Origin: Levilactobacillus zymae
GTDB taxonomy: Bacteria; Bacillota; Bacilli; Lactobacillales; Lactobacillaceae
NCBI RefSeq assembly: GCF_032190635.1
Contig: NZ_JAVLAS010000001.1
Location: 372,001-436,000, forward strand
Direction: 5' to 3'
DNA length: 64,000 nucleotides
Position numbers and translations under genes: made by a program. This document shows, one piece after another, positions 34,509 to 43,811 of the stretch. The stretch's first letter is position 1. Each line of letters starts with the position of its first letter. The notes below the pieces were generated by a model. The model did no database searches. It was not told the origin of the DNA and was given only the letters and a program-made list of their open reading frames with translations.

Positions 34509-34826
34509 TTAGCTTACGTTGATGTTTAATAGAATGGTGCCGACCACGATGAACCCAATGCCAAAGATGATCACCGGATTGAGCTGCTCGTGCCAGACCA
34601 GCACGGATAACGCGGTGGTCGCCACGATGCCGACGCCGGCCCACAAGGCATAGGCGATATTCAGGTTAATCGTTTTAATGGCTAACGATAAGAAATAAAA
34701 GCAAAGTACATACGCCGCTAAACTCCCCATTGTGAAAAACAACCGTGTGAATCCGGCCGAAGCCTTCAACAAATTCGTGCCCACGAGTTCCCCCGTGATA
34801 GCAATGCCTAAGTATAAGTATCCCAT
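34509..34826 (-). CDS. Small multidrug resistance (SMR/EmrE-type) efflux protein
   Basis: The 105-residue protein has four membrane helices and the SMR signature with the essential acidic residue, LYLGIAITGELVGTNLLKAS (Glu near position 13). The end, VIIFGIGFIVVGTILLN, is also typical. SMR proteins export cationic compounds or guanidinium with proton exchange as dimers; SugE-like guanidinium exporters cannot be excluded. MGYLYLG at 34826 is chosen because GGAGGCG precedes it; a longer frame upstream lacks a site. The MITE-like element lies 15 bases beyond its stop codon. Confidence 0.9.
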   Translation of the reverse strand: MGYLYLGIAITGELVGTNLLKASAGFTRLFFTMGSLAAYVLCFYFLSLAIKTINLNIAYALWAGVGIVATTALSVLVWHEQLNPVIIFGIGFIVVGTILLNINVS

Positions 34827-35091
34827 GCTTGTGCGCCTCCGCATCGTAAAGTTATGTGGTGTGGACAAATAACACATCACTAATGATTCAGCATATTGTG
34901 AATCAAGATATTCTACCACGATTTTGCCCGTTATGGGTTAAAAAAAGTGCTGGTGACTAAAAATTTTTTTATGCAAGGTCGCTTTGATGGTCAGCAGAAA
35001 CCGGAAACGGTATGATGAAATTAAAAAATAATGATGGCTAGTAATGGTTTTTAGTGTAATGAAATAGCCGGTGGATAAGGAAGTGATGGGC

Positions 35092-36699
35092 ATGGGGCTT
35101 TTAGTCTCAACGACCACCCTGATTTTGGTGGCCACCCTAAGTATCATCGTTAACCGCCAATTGGTACCGAATATTTCGGTCAATTACGTTAGTATGGTTT
35201 TGGGTGGTGTGTTAGCGGCAATTCCCGTGCTAAACGGGTTGGTGGCGAGGTTTGATGCAGACGTGTTTATTGGATTGATCGTGGCGCCCCTGCTGTTCTT
35301 CGAGGGCCAAGGCACCCGGATGAATAGCGTGGGGCGAAACTTTCGCCAGATTATTAGTTTAACCGTGGGGATGGTCATCGTGTGTGCCGTGATTGCCGGC
35401 TTTAGTACGGCCTGGCTCACCTCGTTGGGGCTGCCGTTGGCCTTTATCTTGGCGGCTATCAGCACGCCGACCGACGCCACGGCCACTGAGTCCGTGGTGA
35501 TGGGGCTGGAACTGCCGCGTCGGGAAGCCACGTCGTTGAAACTCGAATCGTTATTCAACGACGCATCTGGCATTATCCTACTGAACATGGCGATCCTCTG
35601 GTACGTTAACGGCTACATTAATTACGGCCAAACGTTGAGTGATTTCCTCTATTCCGCCCTGGGTGGCGTGATTTTCGGCTCCCTGGTTAGCGGCATTTTG
35701 ATTTATCTGCGGCAAAGCATGTTGCGGTCGCGGTTGAACTTCATCAACAATACCTATAACCGGGGAACGCCGTTGAAGGTCATCTACATGTTGACGCCGT
35801 TCTTCCTATATTTTGGGGCCGAGGAGCTTCACGTCTCCGGGATTATCGCCGTGGTCTTCGCCGGTCTGGTGCACAACGCCGAAGGGGAACGGAGCGCCTT
35901 AGCCAACCCCAAACTGGCCTACGATAGTTTTCAATTGATGGATCTGGTCAGCGACCTGCTCAATAGCGTTGTTTTCGTAGTGCTGGGAATCATGCTAGTC
36001 CGGACGTCGCTGGACAAGTCGGTGACCTATCACGGCAGTTTAATTTGGATTGGAGTTGGGGTGATTCTCTACGTGGCCAACCTACTGGGGCGTTACGCCT
36101 ACTGTCGGCTGGTTCAACGACGTGATAACCGGTTGGCTTGGATCTTTGCGTTGGGCGGCATTCACGGGGCGGTCACCTTCGCGTTGGCCTTTACCGTGGC
36201 CGCAACGCAGGTCAAGACGCAGGACTTTAATCTGGTGTTGATGTCGGAAAGTGTGCTAATCATCCTGAGCATGGTGGTGCCGACGATTCTGTTCCGGCTG
36301 ATGTTACCCAAGACCGAAACTGATGAGGCGTTGGCCCAAGATATCCGCCAAGTGCGCGAGCAGATGATTCAGCGCGGCATCGACCATCTGGATGATTTAC
36401 CGGAGCTGTCTGACGAGTTTAAGCAGGCCGTCACGTTTGATTTGAAATCCCAAGACGGGCACACCACGGTGCGGCAGTTTGTCAGCGAGTGGCGGCGGAT
36501 GGTCCGGCATCCCGAGTACACGCAGGCCGAAATGAATCTATTGATTGCGACCTATCAACGGGTCTTTAAGACCGAGCGGCAATACTTGATCGACCTGTAC
36601 TACACCCAACACGAGGTCTCTGAGGAACTGTTCAATAATTTGTATCGCGAAGTCGCCATGGCCGAACTGATGGTGTTGGATTACGGAAGCCGGAATTAA
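35092..36699 (+). CDS. CPA1-family Na+/H+ antiporter (NhaP type)
   Basis: The 535-residue protein has about twelve membrane helices and the CPA1 signatures: FEGQGTRMNS, AAISTPTDATATESV (the TDP-like pair with the transport Asp), and ESLFNDASGIIL, which carries the ND motif of electroneutral sodium/proton antiporters. A hydrophilic C-terminal tail of about 130 residues (from PKTETDEALAQ) may sense pH or ligands. Start ATG 35092 is chosen because AAGGAAG ends eight bases upstream; ATG 35086 is too close. It would help the cell to keep pH and sodium balance during acidification. Confidence 0.92.
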   Translation: MGLLVSTTTLILVATLSIIVNRQLVPNISVNYVSMVLGGVLAAIPVLNGLVARFDADVFIGLIVAPLLFFEGQGTRMNSVGRNFRQIISLTVGMVIVCAVIAGFSTAWLTSLGLPLAFILAAISTPTDATATESVVMGLELPRREATSLKLESLFNDASGIILLNMAILWYVNGYINYGQTLSDFLYSALGGVIFGSLVSGILIYLRQSMLRSRLNFINNTYNRGTPLKVIYMLTPFFLYFGAEELHVSGIIAVVFAGLVHNAEGERSALANPKLAYDSFQLMDLVSDLLNSVVFVVLGIMLVRTSLDKSVTYHGSLIWIGVGVILYVANLLGRYAYCRLVQRRDNRLAWIFALGGIHGAVTFALAFTVAATQVKTQDFNLVLMSESVLIILSMVVPTILFRLMLPKTETDEALAQDIRQVREQMIQRGIDHLDDLPELSDEFKQAVTFDLKSQDGHTTVRQFVSEWRRMVRHPEYTQAEMNLLIATYQRVFKTERQYLIDLYYTQHEVSEELFNNLYREVAMAELMVLDYGSRN

Positions 36700-36849
36700 A
36701 CGATCGTCTGATGCGAAGAGACGCCAGCAAGCAGGGGAGCTTTAAATGGTGGGCGCTAGGGACCCTTTATTAAACATGTTATAATAGGCCCATCTTGGGG
36801 AATTGCAGGCGATCCCCAGCCAAACATTGCCGTTGATGGAAGGGATTCT

Positions 36850-37488
36850 ATGCGAATTAATGTCTTGCAGCACACCCCCAACGAGGGGCCCGGAATGATT
36901 GAGGATTGGGCCAACACCCACGGATTTGACCTCTACGTGTACCACCCGTACCAGTTCGGCCACCTGCCCAGTGCGGCGCAGACCGACATGCTGGTCATCT
37001 TGGGCGGGCCGATGAGTCCCAACGACGACCTGCCGTGGATTGCGCGGGAACGGCAGTTAATCAAGGAATTGTTGACCCAAAATAAGGCGCTCTTTGGCGT
37101 GTGCTTCGGCGCCCAACAGATTACCAAGACGCTGGGTTATCCGGTGACCAAGGCCCCGGTCAAAGAGGTGGGCTGGGCGCCGGTTTACCGGCAGACCACT
37201 GCGATTCGCGGGATTCCACTAAAGGCCGACGTGTTGCACTGGCACGAGGACATGTTCGAGATCCCGGCCCACGCTGACTTACTGTTTTCGAGCGACCGGG
37301 TCCGCAATCAGGGCTTTGTCTTAAATCACCGGGTAATTGGTCTTCAATTTCACCTGGAACCGCGGCGCAACAACGTCCGCGAGATGATGGTCAATGACTA
37401 TCCCTACCTGATTGGGTCGGTGATTCATCCGCTTCCCCGTCAAAATCGGCGGATCCTGTTCCAGTTATTGGACTATATTAATTCATAA
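36850..37488 (+). CDS. Class I glutamine amidotransferase-like protein (GMP synthase subunit type)
   Basis: The 212-residue protein has the triad of class I GATase: the nucleophilic Cys in LFGVCFGAQQITKTLG (near 86), and His and Glu in GLQFHLE (near 165). DMLVILGGPMSPNDD is the oxyanion-strand region. It is a single-domain protein, with no synthase domain nearby. Many such proteins act as gamma-glutamyl peptide hydrolases or amidotransferases of unknown partner. ATGGAAGGGA precedes ATG 36850, and TATAAT lies about 65 bases upstream. A terminator follows directly. Confidence 0.87.
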   Translation: MRINVLQHTPNEGPGMIEDWANTHGFDLYVYHPYQFGHLPSAAQTDMLVILGGPMSPNDDLPWIARERQLIKELLTQNKALFGVCFGAQQITKTLGYPVTKAPVKEVGWAPVYRQTTAIRGIPLKADVLHWHEDMFEIPAHADLLFSSDRVRNQGFVLNHRVIGLQFHLEPRRNNVREMMVNDYPYLIGSVIHPLPRQNRRILFQLLDYINS

Positions 37489-37490
37489 TT

Positions 37491-37526
37491 AAAAATGGAT
37501 TCGGCCGGGTGGTCGAATCCATTTTT
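37491..37526. terminator. Bidirectional terminator
   Basis: AAAAATGGATTCG pairs perfectly with CGAATCCATTTTT between convergent genes. Confidence 0.92.
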
Positions 37527-37542
37527 GGTGGGTCGGGGGAAC

Positions 37543-37773
37543 TTAATCGTCGCGTTCCTGACCAAAAGCAAAGTAGAGCCACGGCCCGATTGGCTGCACG
37601 AAGGCCAGGCAGAACCACAAGAATTTATTGCCGTGGCGGAAGGACTTGGCGCGCAGCAGATCGCTGAGGGCCAGGGTGCTCGCCGTGAATTCGAAGGCCG
37701 CTAGCGGTAATAAGCGCTGACGGGCGCGTTTAGAGAGTGGACGGTGGTGCGTAGACCATAGGTGATTTAACAT
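37543..37773 (-). CDS. Small membrane protein with PLDc_N-like domain
   Basis: The 76-residue protein has two hydrophobic segments and ends with VQPIGPWLYFAFGQERDD, which matches the conserved end of the phospholipase D N-terminal (PLDc_N) domain found alone in many short Gram-positive proteins, sometimes in bacteriocin or multidrug loci. No catalytic domain is present. AGGAGGGG six bases before ATG 37773 fixes the start; the TTG two codons earlier is too close. Function unknown. Confidence 0.75.
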   Translation of the reverse strand: MLNHLWSTHHRPLSKRARQRLLPLAAFEFTASTLALSDLLRAKSFRHGNKFLWFCLAFVQPIGPWLYFAFGQERDD

Positions 37774-37938
37774 CGACAACCCCTCCTAGATTAATTAGGT
37801 TAAGTATACGCCCTTTCAATTGTAAGCGCTAACGGCACAATCCTGTATTGAAGCCGGTAGGGCAATGCTTCTATAATGAAAAGGATGATTAACTGAATAA
37901 CGTTTCCTAAAACTAGTTAAGGGTTAACGGAGGAGAAT

Positions 37939-39294
37939 ATGGATAAGAAGCCAACGGCGAGCGCCCCAGAGGGTCAGCTGTCTCGCCGGCATCACATGCA
38001 GATTCGTTGGAAAAATTTCATTCAAGATAAGAACGTTCCGGCCAGAGAGGCCAGTGTGCAGGCCCGGGCGTCCATTGTGGGGCGCATCGGGATCACCCTG
38101 TTATCGTGTGGCACCGGGGCCTGGCGGGTGCGTGACGCCATGGATCGGGTGGCCCGCAGCCTGAACCTGACCTGTTCGGCCGACATTGGGTTGATTTCGC
38201 TGCAATTCACTTGCTTCAGCAGTCGCGAGCAGAGTTATACCCAAGTCCTCGCGTTGCCGAACACGGGGGTTAATACCGATAAACTTAACATCATGGAAGA
38301 GTTGGTCAAGAACTTCGAGAACGACTTTGCCTTTCTCACGGTCCGGGAAATTCACACCATGATCGACGAGGTTCAGCAGCGGCCCAAGCAGTATAGCCCG
38401 TTGATTTCGGGCCTGGCCGCGGCCTTGGCCTGCAGTGCCTTTATTTTTCTGCTGGGCGGCGGAATTCCCGAAATGGTCTGCTCCTTTCTGGGGGCCGGCA
38501 TCGGGAACTATGTCCGTGCCGTGATGGGGAAACACACCATCTCGACGATTGCCAAGATTGCCGTGAGTGTGGCGGTAGCCTGTCTGGTCTACATGTTTAG
38601 CTTTCGGTTATTCGAGGCGTCGTTTCAGGTGCTGGCGCAACACGAAGCCGGCTACATCGGTGCCATGTTATTCGTGATTCCCGGGTTCCCGTTCATCACC
38701 AGCATGTTGGATATCTCAAAGCTCGACATGCGGTCTGGTCTGGAACGGTTAGCCTATGCCATCATGATTACGCTGGTGGCTACGCTAGTCGGGTGGTTGG
38801 TGGCCACGCTCTTTCACTTTAAGCCGGCCGACTTTCTTCCCTTGGGGCTCTCCCCGCTGGTGATTGGTCTGTTACGGATTCCGGCTAGCTTCTGTGGGGT
38901 CTACGGTTTCTCCATTATGTTCAATAGCTCGCAGAAAATGGCCACGGTGGCCGGTTGTATCGGGGCGGTGGCCAACACCTTGCGGCTGGAATTGGTCGAT
39001 TGGACGGTGATGCCTCCGGCCGCGGCGGCCTTTACCGGAGCGCTGGTTGCGGGACTGATTGCCTCACTGGTCAACCGGTATAACGGGTATCCACGCATCT
39101 CGCTGACGGTCCCAGCCATCGTCATCATGGTCCCGGGGTTGTACATCTATCGAGCCATCTACAATATCGGGATGAACCAGATCGGTGTGGGGGCCCTATG
39201 GCTAACCAAGGCCGTGTTGATCATCATGTTTCTGCCGTTAGGGTTGTTCGTAGCCCGCGCCTTGATGGATAAGCGTTGGCGGCATTGCGATTAA
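37939..39294 (+). CDS. thrE: Threonine/serine exporter family protein, fused ThrE-ThrE_2
   Basis: The 451-residue protein joins an N-terminal cytoplasmic plus membrane ThrE domain (ASIVGRIGITLLSCGTGAWR; SLNLTCSADIGLISLQFTCF) to the C-terminal ThrE_2 membrane part, with about ten helices in all. In many Firmicutes these are two genes; the fused form is common in lactobacilli. The family exports threonine and serine by proton antiport. GGAGGAG precedes ATG 37939. A cre-like sequence with one mismatch lies at 37821-37834 but may belong to neither gene. A terminator follows. Confidence 0.88.
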   Translation: MDKKPTASAPEGQLSRRHHMQIRWKNFIQDKNVPAREASVQARASIVGRIGITLLSCGTGAWRVRDAMDRVARSLNLTCSADIGLISLQFTCFSSREQSYTQVLALPNTGVNTDKLNIMEELVKNFENDFAFLTVREIHTMIDEVQQRPKQYSPLISGLAAALACSAFIFLLGGGIPEMVCSFLGAGIGNYVRAVMGKHTISTIAKIAVSVAVACLVYMFSFRLFEASFQVLAQHEAGYIGAMLFVIPGFPFITSMLDISKLDMRSGLERLAYAIMITLVATLVGWLVATLFHFKPADFLPLGLSPLVIGLLRIPASFCGVYGFSIMFNSSQKMATVAGCIGAVANTLRLELVDWTVMPPAAAAFTGALVAGLIASLVNRYNGYPRISLTVPAIVIMVPGLYIYRAIYNIGMNQIGVGALWLTKAVLIIMFLPLGLFVARALMDKRWRHCD

Positions 39295-39307
39295 TTGAAA
39301 TGAGTGG

Positions 39308-39343
39308 ACGGCGGTCATCGCGAGGGTGACCGCCGTTTTTTTT
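39308..39343 (+). terminator. Terminator after thrE
   Basis: ACGGCGGTCA pairs with TGACCGCCGT, followed by eight T. Confidence 0.92.
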
Positions 39344-39355
39344 AATCACTTTCTA

Positions 39356-39406
39356 TTGACAAATGTAAACGATGGCGGTAATCTGTATTTATCGATTACA
39401 AATGTA
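39356..39406 (+). promoter_or_regulatory. Copper operon promoter with two cop boxes
   Basis: TTGACA (39356-39361), 17 bases, TAATCT (39379-39384). TACAAATGTA at 39397-39406 fits the CopY operator consensus TACANNTGTA exactly; GACAAATGTA at 39358-39367 fits except for the first base and overlaps the -35. A CopY/CopR repressor is expected elsewhere in the genome; none lies next to the operon. Confidence 0.85.
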
Positions 39407-39430
39407 AACTACAAAAGGAGCGGTTAACTC

Positions 39431-39802
39431 ATGATCAAATTAATGGTGCTAGTGGGGGGCTTAGTCCTGATGGGCTTCATCACCTGGTGGTTCTTCGGCA
39501 AACACGCGGTGCAGGAAGTTCACGCCAACGTAACGGCCGACCAACAACGCGTGGATATCGACGTTAACGGGGGCTATTCGCCCGAACAAGTGGTGCTCAA
39601 ACAAGGGGTGCCCGCCGTGTTGAACTTTACCCGGCAGGATGCCTCAAGTTGTTTGGACCGGGTGGTGTTTAGCGACTTCGGCATCAACCAGGAGTTACCA
39701 CAAAACCAACCGCAAGCCATCCAGATTGATACCAGCAAGCCCGGCGAATACGACTGGGCCTGCGGGATGGACATGTTTCACGGCAAATTGATTATCAAAT
39801 AA
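39431..39802 (+). CDS. Membrane-anchored cupredoxin-domain protein
   Basis: The 123-residue protein has one N-terminal membrane helix (MIKLMVLVGGLVLMGFITWW) and an outward cupredoxin fold: VDIDVNGGYSPEQVVLKQGV, SSCLDRVVFSDFG and WACGMDMFHGKLIIK. The Cys and Met in CGMDM plus the upstream Cys are likely copper ligands. It is the first gene of the copper operon, under the cop boxes, so it probably captures copper outside the membrane for the P-type ATPase or buffers it. GGAG precedes ATG 39431. Confidence 0.87.
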   Translation: MIKLMVLVGGLVLMGFITWWFFGKHAVQEVHANVTADQQRVDIDVNGGYSPEQVVLKQGVPAVLNFTRQDASSCLDRVVFSDFGINQELPQNQPQAIQIDTSKPGEYDWACGMDMFHGKLIIK

Positions 39803-39816
39803 CGGAGGACAAACAG

Positions 39817-40080
39817 ATGACTGAAAAACAAATTACGGTAGACGGGGGCTATGACCCACAAGAGATTCACGTAAAGCAGGGCGAACCGACACAACTGACC
39901 TTTAAGCGGGTCAGCGACCGTGGCTGTTTAAACCAAGTCCATTCTGAAAAGTTGGCGTTTAAGTTAGATTTACCGCTAAACGCGCCCCAAACCGTGACGA
40001 TTCCCACGGATCAAGCCGGGGTATTCGACTTCAGTTGTGGCATGGACATGGTACACGGGAAAGTGGTGATCGACCGATGA
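39817..40080 (+). CDS. Cupredoxin-domain protein without membrane anchor
   Basis: The 87-residue protein is a paralogue of the preceding domain: [56 protein letters not shown]. It has neither signal peptide nor membrane helix, so it should be cytoplasmic, unlike its neighbour. The same Cys and CGMDM residues suggest copper binding, perhaps handing copper to the ATPase, which lacks its own metal-binding domain. GGAGGA precedes ATG 39817; its stop overlaps the ATPase start (ATGA). Confidence 0.87.
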   Translation: MTEKQITVDGGYDPQEIHVKQGEPTQLTFKRVSDRGCLNQVHSEKLAFKLDLPLNAPQTVTIPTDQAGVFDFSCGMDMVHGKVVIDR

Positions 40081-42002
40081 GTATTACCAAGCGTTTCTGG
40101 GTCTCCCTGATCTTTTCGTTACCAATGTTGGCGGGGATGATCGGGATGCCGTTCGGCTGGATGTTGCCGGGCGGGGATTGGACCCAGTTAATTCTGACCA
40201 CGATCGTGATGCTGGTGGCGGCGCGGCCGTTTTGGCAGAGTGCCTGGGCGTCGTTTACCAAGCACCACGCCAACATGGACACCTTAGTGGCGATCGGGAC
40301 CGCCACGGCGTACGTCTATAGTCTGTACGCCATGCTCACCCACCAGGCGGTCTTCTTCGAAAGTGCGGCCTTCGTGACCACCTTCGTCCTGCTGGGCCAG
40401 GTCTTTGAGGAGCGGATGCGCAATAACTCCGCCAACGCCGTGGAAAAACTGATGAAGCTACAGGCCAAGGACGCCGAGGTTTTACGCCACGGCGACTTTG
40501 TCCGGGTCCCCATCGCGGACGTGCAATTGGGCGACATCGTGCGGGTCAAGCCCGGGCAGAAGGTGCCGGTCGACGGTGTAATCACCGCCGGCAGTTCCAA
40601 CGTGGACGAATCGATGGTTACCGGGGAAAGTATGCCGGTCGCCAAGCACGTCGACGACGCCGTGATCGGCGCCACCCTGAACAGCACGGGAACCTTCCAG
40701 TTTAGGGTCAACCAGGTCGGCGACAAGACCATGTTGGCGCAAATTGTTGAATTAGTTAAAAAGGCCCAAAACAGTCACGCGCCAATTCAAAAGTTGACCG
40801 ATAAGGTGTCCGATATCTTCGTGCCGGTGGTGTTGAATCTGGCCATCGTGACCTTCCTGATTTGGTACGTTTTCCTGGGCGCCAGCCTGGCGAACGCGTT
40901 GATCTTTGCGGTCTCCGTGGTGGTCATCGCGTGTCCGTGTGCCCTGGGTTTGGCCACGCCCACGGCTTTGATGGTCGGGACCGGCCGCGGTGCGAAGATG
41001 GGCATCCTGATTAAGAACGGGGAGGTCCTCGAAGCCGTGAACGACGTGGACACCGTGATTTTCGACAAGACGGGCACCATCACCGTCGGCAAGCCGCAGG
41101 TGACCGACGTGGTGGGCGACGAAACCCAAGTAATGCAAGTCGCCGCCAGTCTGGAAGCCGCCTCGGAACACCCCTTGGCCGCCGCCATTTTGGCCCGGGC
41201 CAAGGCGTTAAGCCTGACACCGATTGAAACGACGGCCTTTCGCGCCGTTGAAGGGAAGGGTGTCACGGCCCAACTCGACGGTCAGACCGGCTTTGTCGGC
41301 AACCAGAAGTTGATCACCGCTGACCAACTCAGCGCAACCCTAAAGCGAGAAATGGTGCGGCTGCAGAATGAAGCTAAGACGGTGGTGCTGGTCGGGTTAG
41401 CTGACCGGGTCATCGGGTTAATCGCCATTCAAGACGCGCCCAAACCGACGTCGCGTGCGGCCATCGCGGCCTTAAAGGCGCGCGGGTTGAAGACGGTCAT
41501 GTTGACCGGGGACAACCAGCGGGTCGCGGCCGCCGTCGCCCAACAGGTGGGCATCGACGATGTGATTGCCGACGTCTTACCGGGGGACAAGGCCGACCGG
41601 GTTCACCAGTACCAGCAAACCGGTAAGGTGGCCTTCGTGGGTGACGGAATCAACGACGCGCCCGCGCTGACCACCGCCGATGTCGGCATCGCCATGGGCT
41701 CCGGCACCGATATTGCCATCGATTCCGGGGGTATCGTGCTGATGAAAAACGACCTGCGTGACGTGGACCGGGCCTTGGCGTTAAGCCAAAAGACCTTCAA
41801 CCGCATCAAGCTCAACCTCTTCTGGGCGTTCGTCTACAACGTTTTGGGGATTCCGGTGGCGGCCGGCGTCTTCTTCGCCATTGGGTTAACCCTGAGTCCG
41901 GAATTGGCCGGCTTGGCGATGGCCTTTAGTTCTCTGTCCGTAGTCACCAGTTCGGTCCTGTTGAACAAAGCGAAGATTACGTCAAAAGTAGTAACAGCTT
42001 AA
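40077..42002 (+). CDS. Copper-translocating P1B-type ATPase without N-terminal metal-binding domain
   Basis: The 641-residue pump has the P1B features: [12 protein letters not shown], actuator TGES, transmembrane metal site [11 protein letters not shown] (near 285), phosphorylation site DKTGT (near 329), SEHPLA (near 364) and GDGINDAP (near 522). The CPC motif indicates Cu(I) or Ag(I). It starts at the first membrane helices ([18 protein letters not shown]) with no CxxC heavy-metal domain; the two cupredoxins encoded upstream may replace it. Translational coupling through an ATGA overlap and the cop boxes make it part of a copper-resistance operon. Confidence 0.94.
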   Translation: MSITKRFWVSLIFSLPMLAGMIGMPFGWMLPGGDWTQLILTTIVMLVAARPFWQSAWASFTKHHANMDTLVAIGTATAYVYSLYAMLTHQAVFFESAAFVTTFVLLGQVFEERMRNNSANAVEKLMKLQAKDAEVLRHGDFVRVPIADVQLGDIVRVKPGQKVPVDGVITAGSSNVDESMVTGESMPVAKHVDDAVIGATLNSTGTFQFRVNQVGDKTMLAQIVELVKKAQNSHAPIQKLTDKVSDIFVPVVLNLAIVTFLIWYVFLGASLANALIFAVSVVVIACPCALGLATPTALMVGTGRGAKMGILIKNGEVLEAVNDVDTVIFDKTGTITVGKPQVTDVVGDETQVMQVAASLEAASEHPLAAAILARAKALSLTPIETTAFRAVEGKGVTAQLDGQTGFVGNQKLITADQLSATLKREMVRLQNEAKTVVLVGLADRVIGLIAIQDAPKPTSRAAIAALKARGLKTVMLTGDNQRVAAAVAQQVGIDDVIADVLPGDKADRVHQYQQTGKVAFVGDGINDAPALTTADVGIAMGSGTDIAIDSGGIVLMKNDLRDVDRALALSQKTFNRIKLNLFWAFVYNVLGIPVAAGVFFAIGLTLSPELAGLAMAFSSLSVVTSSVLLNKAKITSKVVTA

Positions 42003-42017
42003 CTTAAATATCGCCAG

Positions 42018-42049
42018 CCCCACCGTTGAAAAAATACGGTGGGGTTTTT
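42018..42049 (+). terminator. Terminator of the copper operon
   Basis: CCCCACCGT pairs with ACGGTGGGG, followed by TTTTT. Confidence 0.92.
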
Positions 42050-42144
42050 CATCTGATCGGAATTTCTCCCGGGGATTTGGCAATCGTAAATTGGCCGTGT
42101 ATCATAAGATAGTAGAACTTTTTACTACATAAAGGATGAGTGAA

Positions 42145-43035
42145 GTGAAGAAAATTGCGCCAATTTTTGTGGCGTTGGGGGCCATTAGTTTTGGGGTGCC
42201 CGCGACACTGTTTAAGATTGCCCGCCAAGAAGGGGTCGTCAACGGCCCCCTGTTATTCTGGTCGTTTTTGAGTGCGGTGATCGTGCTGGGCATCGTGCAT
42301 CTAGCCCGCCGCAAATGGCTACGGTATCAACATACGAACTGGAAGCAACTCCTGCTGGTGATTGCGGCGGGGACCGGTTCGGGGTTCACCAACACCTTCT
42401 ATATTCAGGCGTTGAAGTTGATTCCCGTGGCGGCGGCCGCGGTCATGCTGATGCAGGCCGTGTGGTTGTCCGTGTTACTGGGCTCGTTGATTCAGCGCCG
42501 CTGGCCGTCACGGCTGCAGGTGCTAAGCATCATCTTGGTCCTGATTGGGACCGTGCTGGCGGCGGGACTGTTCCCGATTACCCAGGCGTTATCGCCGCTG
42601 GGCCTGTTTTACGCCTTCCTGGCAGCTTGCGGGTACGCCTGCACCATGCAGTTCACGGCGCACCTGGGCAACAACCTCGACCCGTTGACCAAGACCTGGC
42701 TGTTGTGTTTCGGGGCGTTTATCCTGATTTCCATCGTCTGGGGCCCGCAAATCGTGACGGCACCGACGACTTGGCCGACGTTGAAGTGGGGCTTTTGGAT
42801 CGCGCTGTTCTCGATGGTCTTTCCGTTGGTGGCGTACTCGATTTTCATGCCGCACCTAGAACTCGGCATTGGCCCGATCCTCTCGTCGCTGGAATTGCCG
42901 GCGTCGATCGTGGTGGCCTTTGCGGTCTTAGGTGAAACGGTTAGCGGCCTGCAAATCGTGGGGGTCCTGCTAATTATCACGGCGGTGATTATCCCCAACG
43001 TCTGGGGGATGTGGCACCGCGAGCAGGTGAATTAG
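42145..43035 (+). CDS. DMT-superfamily transporter, EamA domains
   Basis: The protein has ten membrane helices in two EamA repeats: VALGAISFGVPATLFKIARQ at the start, and LGIGPILSSLELPASIVVAF plus LGETVSGLQIVGVLLIITAV in the second, both family hallmarks. Substrate is unknown; metabolite or amino-acid export is usual. ATG 42136 lies only one base from AAAGG, so GTG 42145, nine bases downstream, is the better start; the difference is three residues. A terminator follows at 43135. Confidence 0.87.
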   Translation: MKKIAPIFVALGAISFGVPATLFKIARQEGVVNGPLLFWSFLSAVIVLGIVHLARRKWLRYQHTNWKQLLLVIAAGTGSGFTNTFYIQALKLIPVAAAAVMLMQAVWLSVLLGSLIQRRWPSRLQVLSIILVLIGTVLAAGLFPITQALSPLGLFYAFLAACGYACTMQFTAHLGNNLDPLTKTWLLCFGAFILISIVWGPQIVTAPTTWPTLKWGFWIALFSMVFPLVAYSIFMPHLELGIGPILSSLELPASIVVAFAVLGETVSGLQIVGVLLIITAVIIPNVWGMWHREQVN

Positions 43036-43134
43036 CCTGGTCAGCAATGGGCTGAAACGGCAGGCACTAGTGACGTTAGTAGTTGTCGGGGGATCATGAG
43101 CTGACAGAATAGCTAGACTGCTAAACAGAAATGG

Positions 43135-43176
43135 ACACTTCGCTTCGGTAATCGGCCGAAACGAAGTGTTTTTTTG
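43135..43176 (+). terminator. Terminator after the EamA gene
   Basis: ACACTTCG pairs with CGAAGTGT around a loop that holds an inner TTCGG/CCGAA stem; seven T follow. Confidence 0.85.
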
Positions 43177-43811
43177 GTTATTTTCAAGTTTTATGCGTAA
43201 TGAAATGATTTTTGCGTACAAGTTAAGTAGACGACGAACGCCCGGCCCGCTTTGGTGAAACACTGTTGGTAAAACCCCGGTGGGACGCGGATTGCTGCGG
43301 TTAAGTGAGTTTAGTGACTTCGTCCAGTGGTGAGCGCTCAAATTTGAACGAACGGCTTAAGGCTACCGAAATCCCTTGTTACGCAAGGGATTCGCGGGAG
43401 ACGTGAAAGCGCGACCGACACCACTTACGCAATTTGCGTGGGGTGAAAACGCTTAGAAATAGGTTCTGGCTGACAGCCCAATGGGTGAATCCGTTAGCCA
43501 ATCATGGAAAATTAGTGTCGCCTAAAAACGCCTACAGGCTTTGTCCTGTAGGCGTTTTTAGGTGGTTAATCAGTGAATAAGTCGTGATCCGGACTGATGA
43601 TGAAGGCCGCTCATGCCTGAGGGGATTGACGAAATAAATCACGGGAAACCGGTTAAAACTGCGTCACAATTTTCTTCACAATTCAATTGCGTACAATTTG
43701 AAATGTCAAATAAACCCAACCGGTTGGACCGCCCCTCTTGGCGGCCAGCATCATAGCTTAGCTAGCTGATGTGGTTCCTAAATTTCTCTCAACGAAAGCG
43801 AGTGCTGATTG
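43177..43811 (+). other. 635-bp intergenic region with a hairpin-rich stretch, possible non-coding RNA
   Basis: No protein gene is supported. From about 43230 to 43560 there are several perfect stems: AATCCCTTG/CAAGGGATT at 43371-43392, ACGCAA/TTGCGT, and a GGCT...AGCC stem near 43467-43501, ending in a strong terminator at 43524. It does not match RNase P, tmRNA, SRP RNA or 6S RNA as I know them. A clear promoter was not found. The last 200 bases are AT-rich and should hold the promoter of the matrixin gene. Confidence 0.4.
43524..43559. terminator. Strong symmetrical terminator in the 43.2-43.8 kb gap
   Basis: AAAAACGCCTACAGG pairs perfectly with CCTGTAGGCGTTTTT. No protein gene lies within 480 bases upstream on the plus strand. 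Confidence 0.88.

Noticed and set aside
34256..34522. An 88-codon plus-strand frame across the MITE-like element
   Set aside because: It has no ribosome binding site, runs through paired hairpin arms and ends in the SMR gene region; the non-coding structure explains the sequence better.
37821..37834. cre site before thrE or the small PLDc_N gene
   Set aside because: TGTAAGCGCTAACG misses the consensus at the last base and lies 100 bases from one gene and 50 from the other without a clear promoter; too weak to call.
43230..43560. Reading this region as RNase P RNA or tmRNA
   Set aside because: The conserved GAGGAAAGTCC block of RNase P and the tRNA-like ends of tmRNA are missing on both strands.
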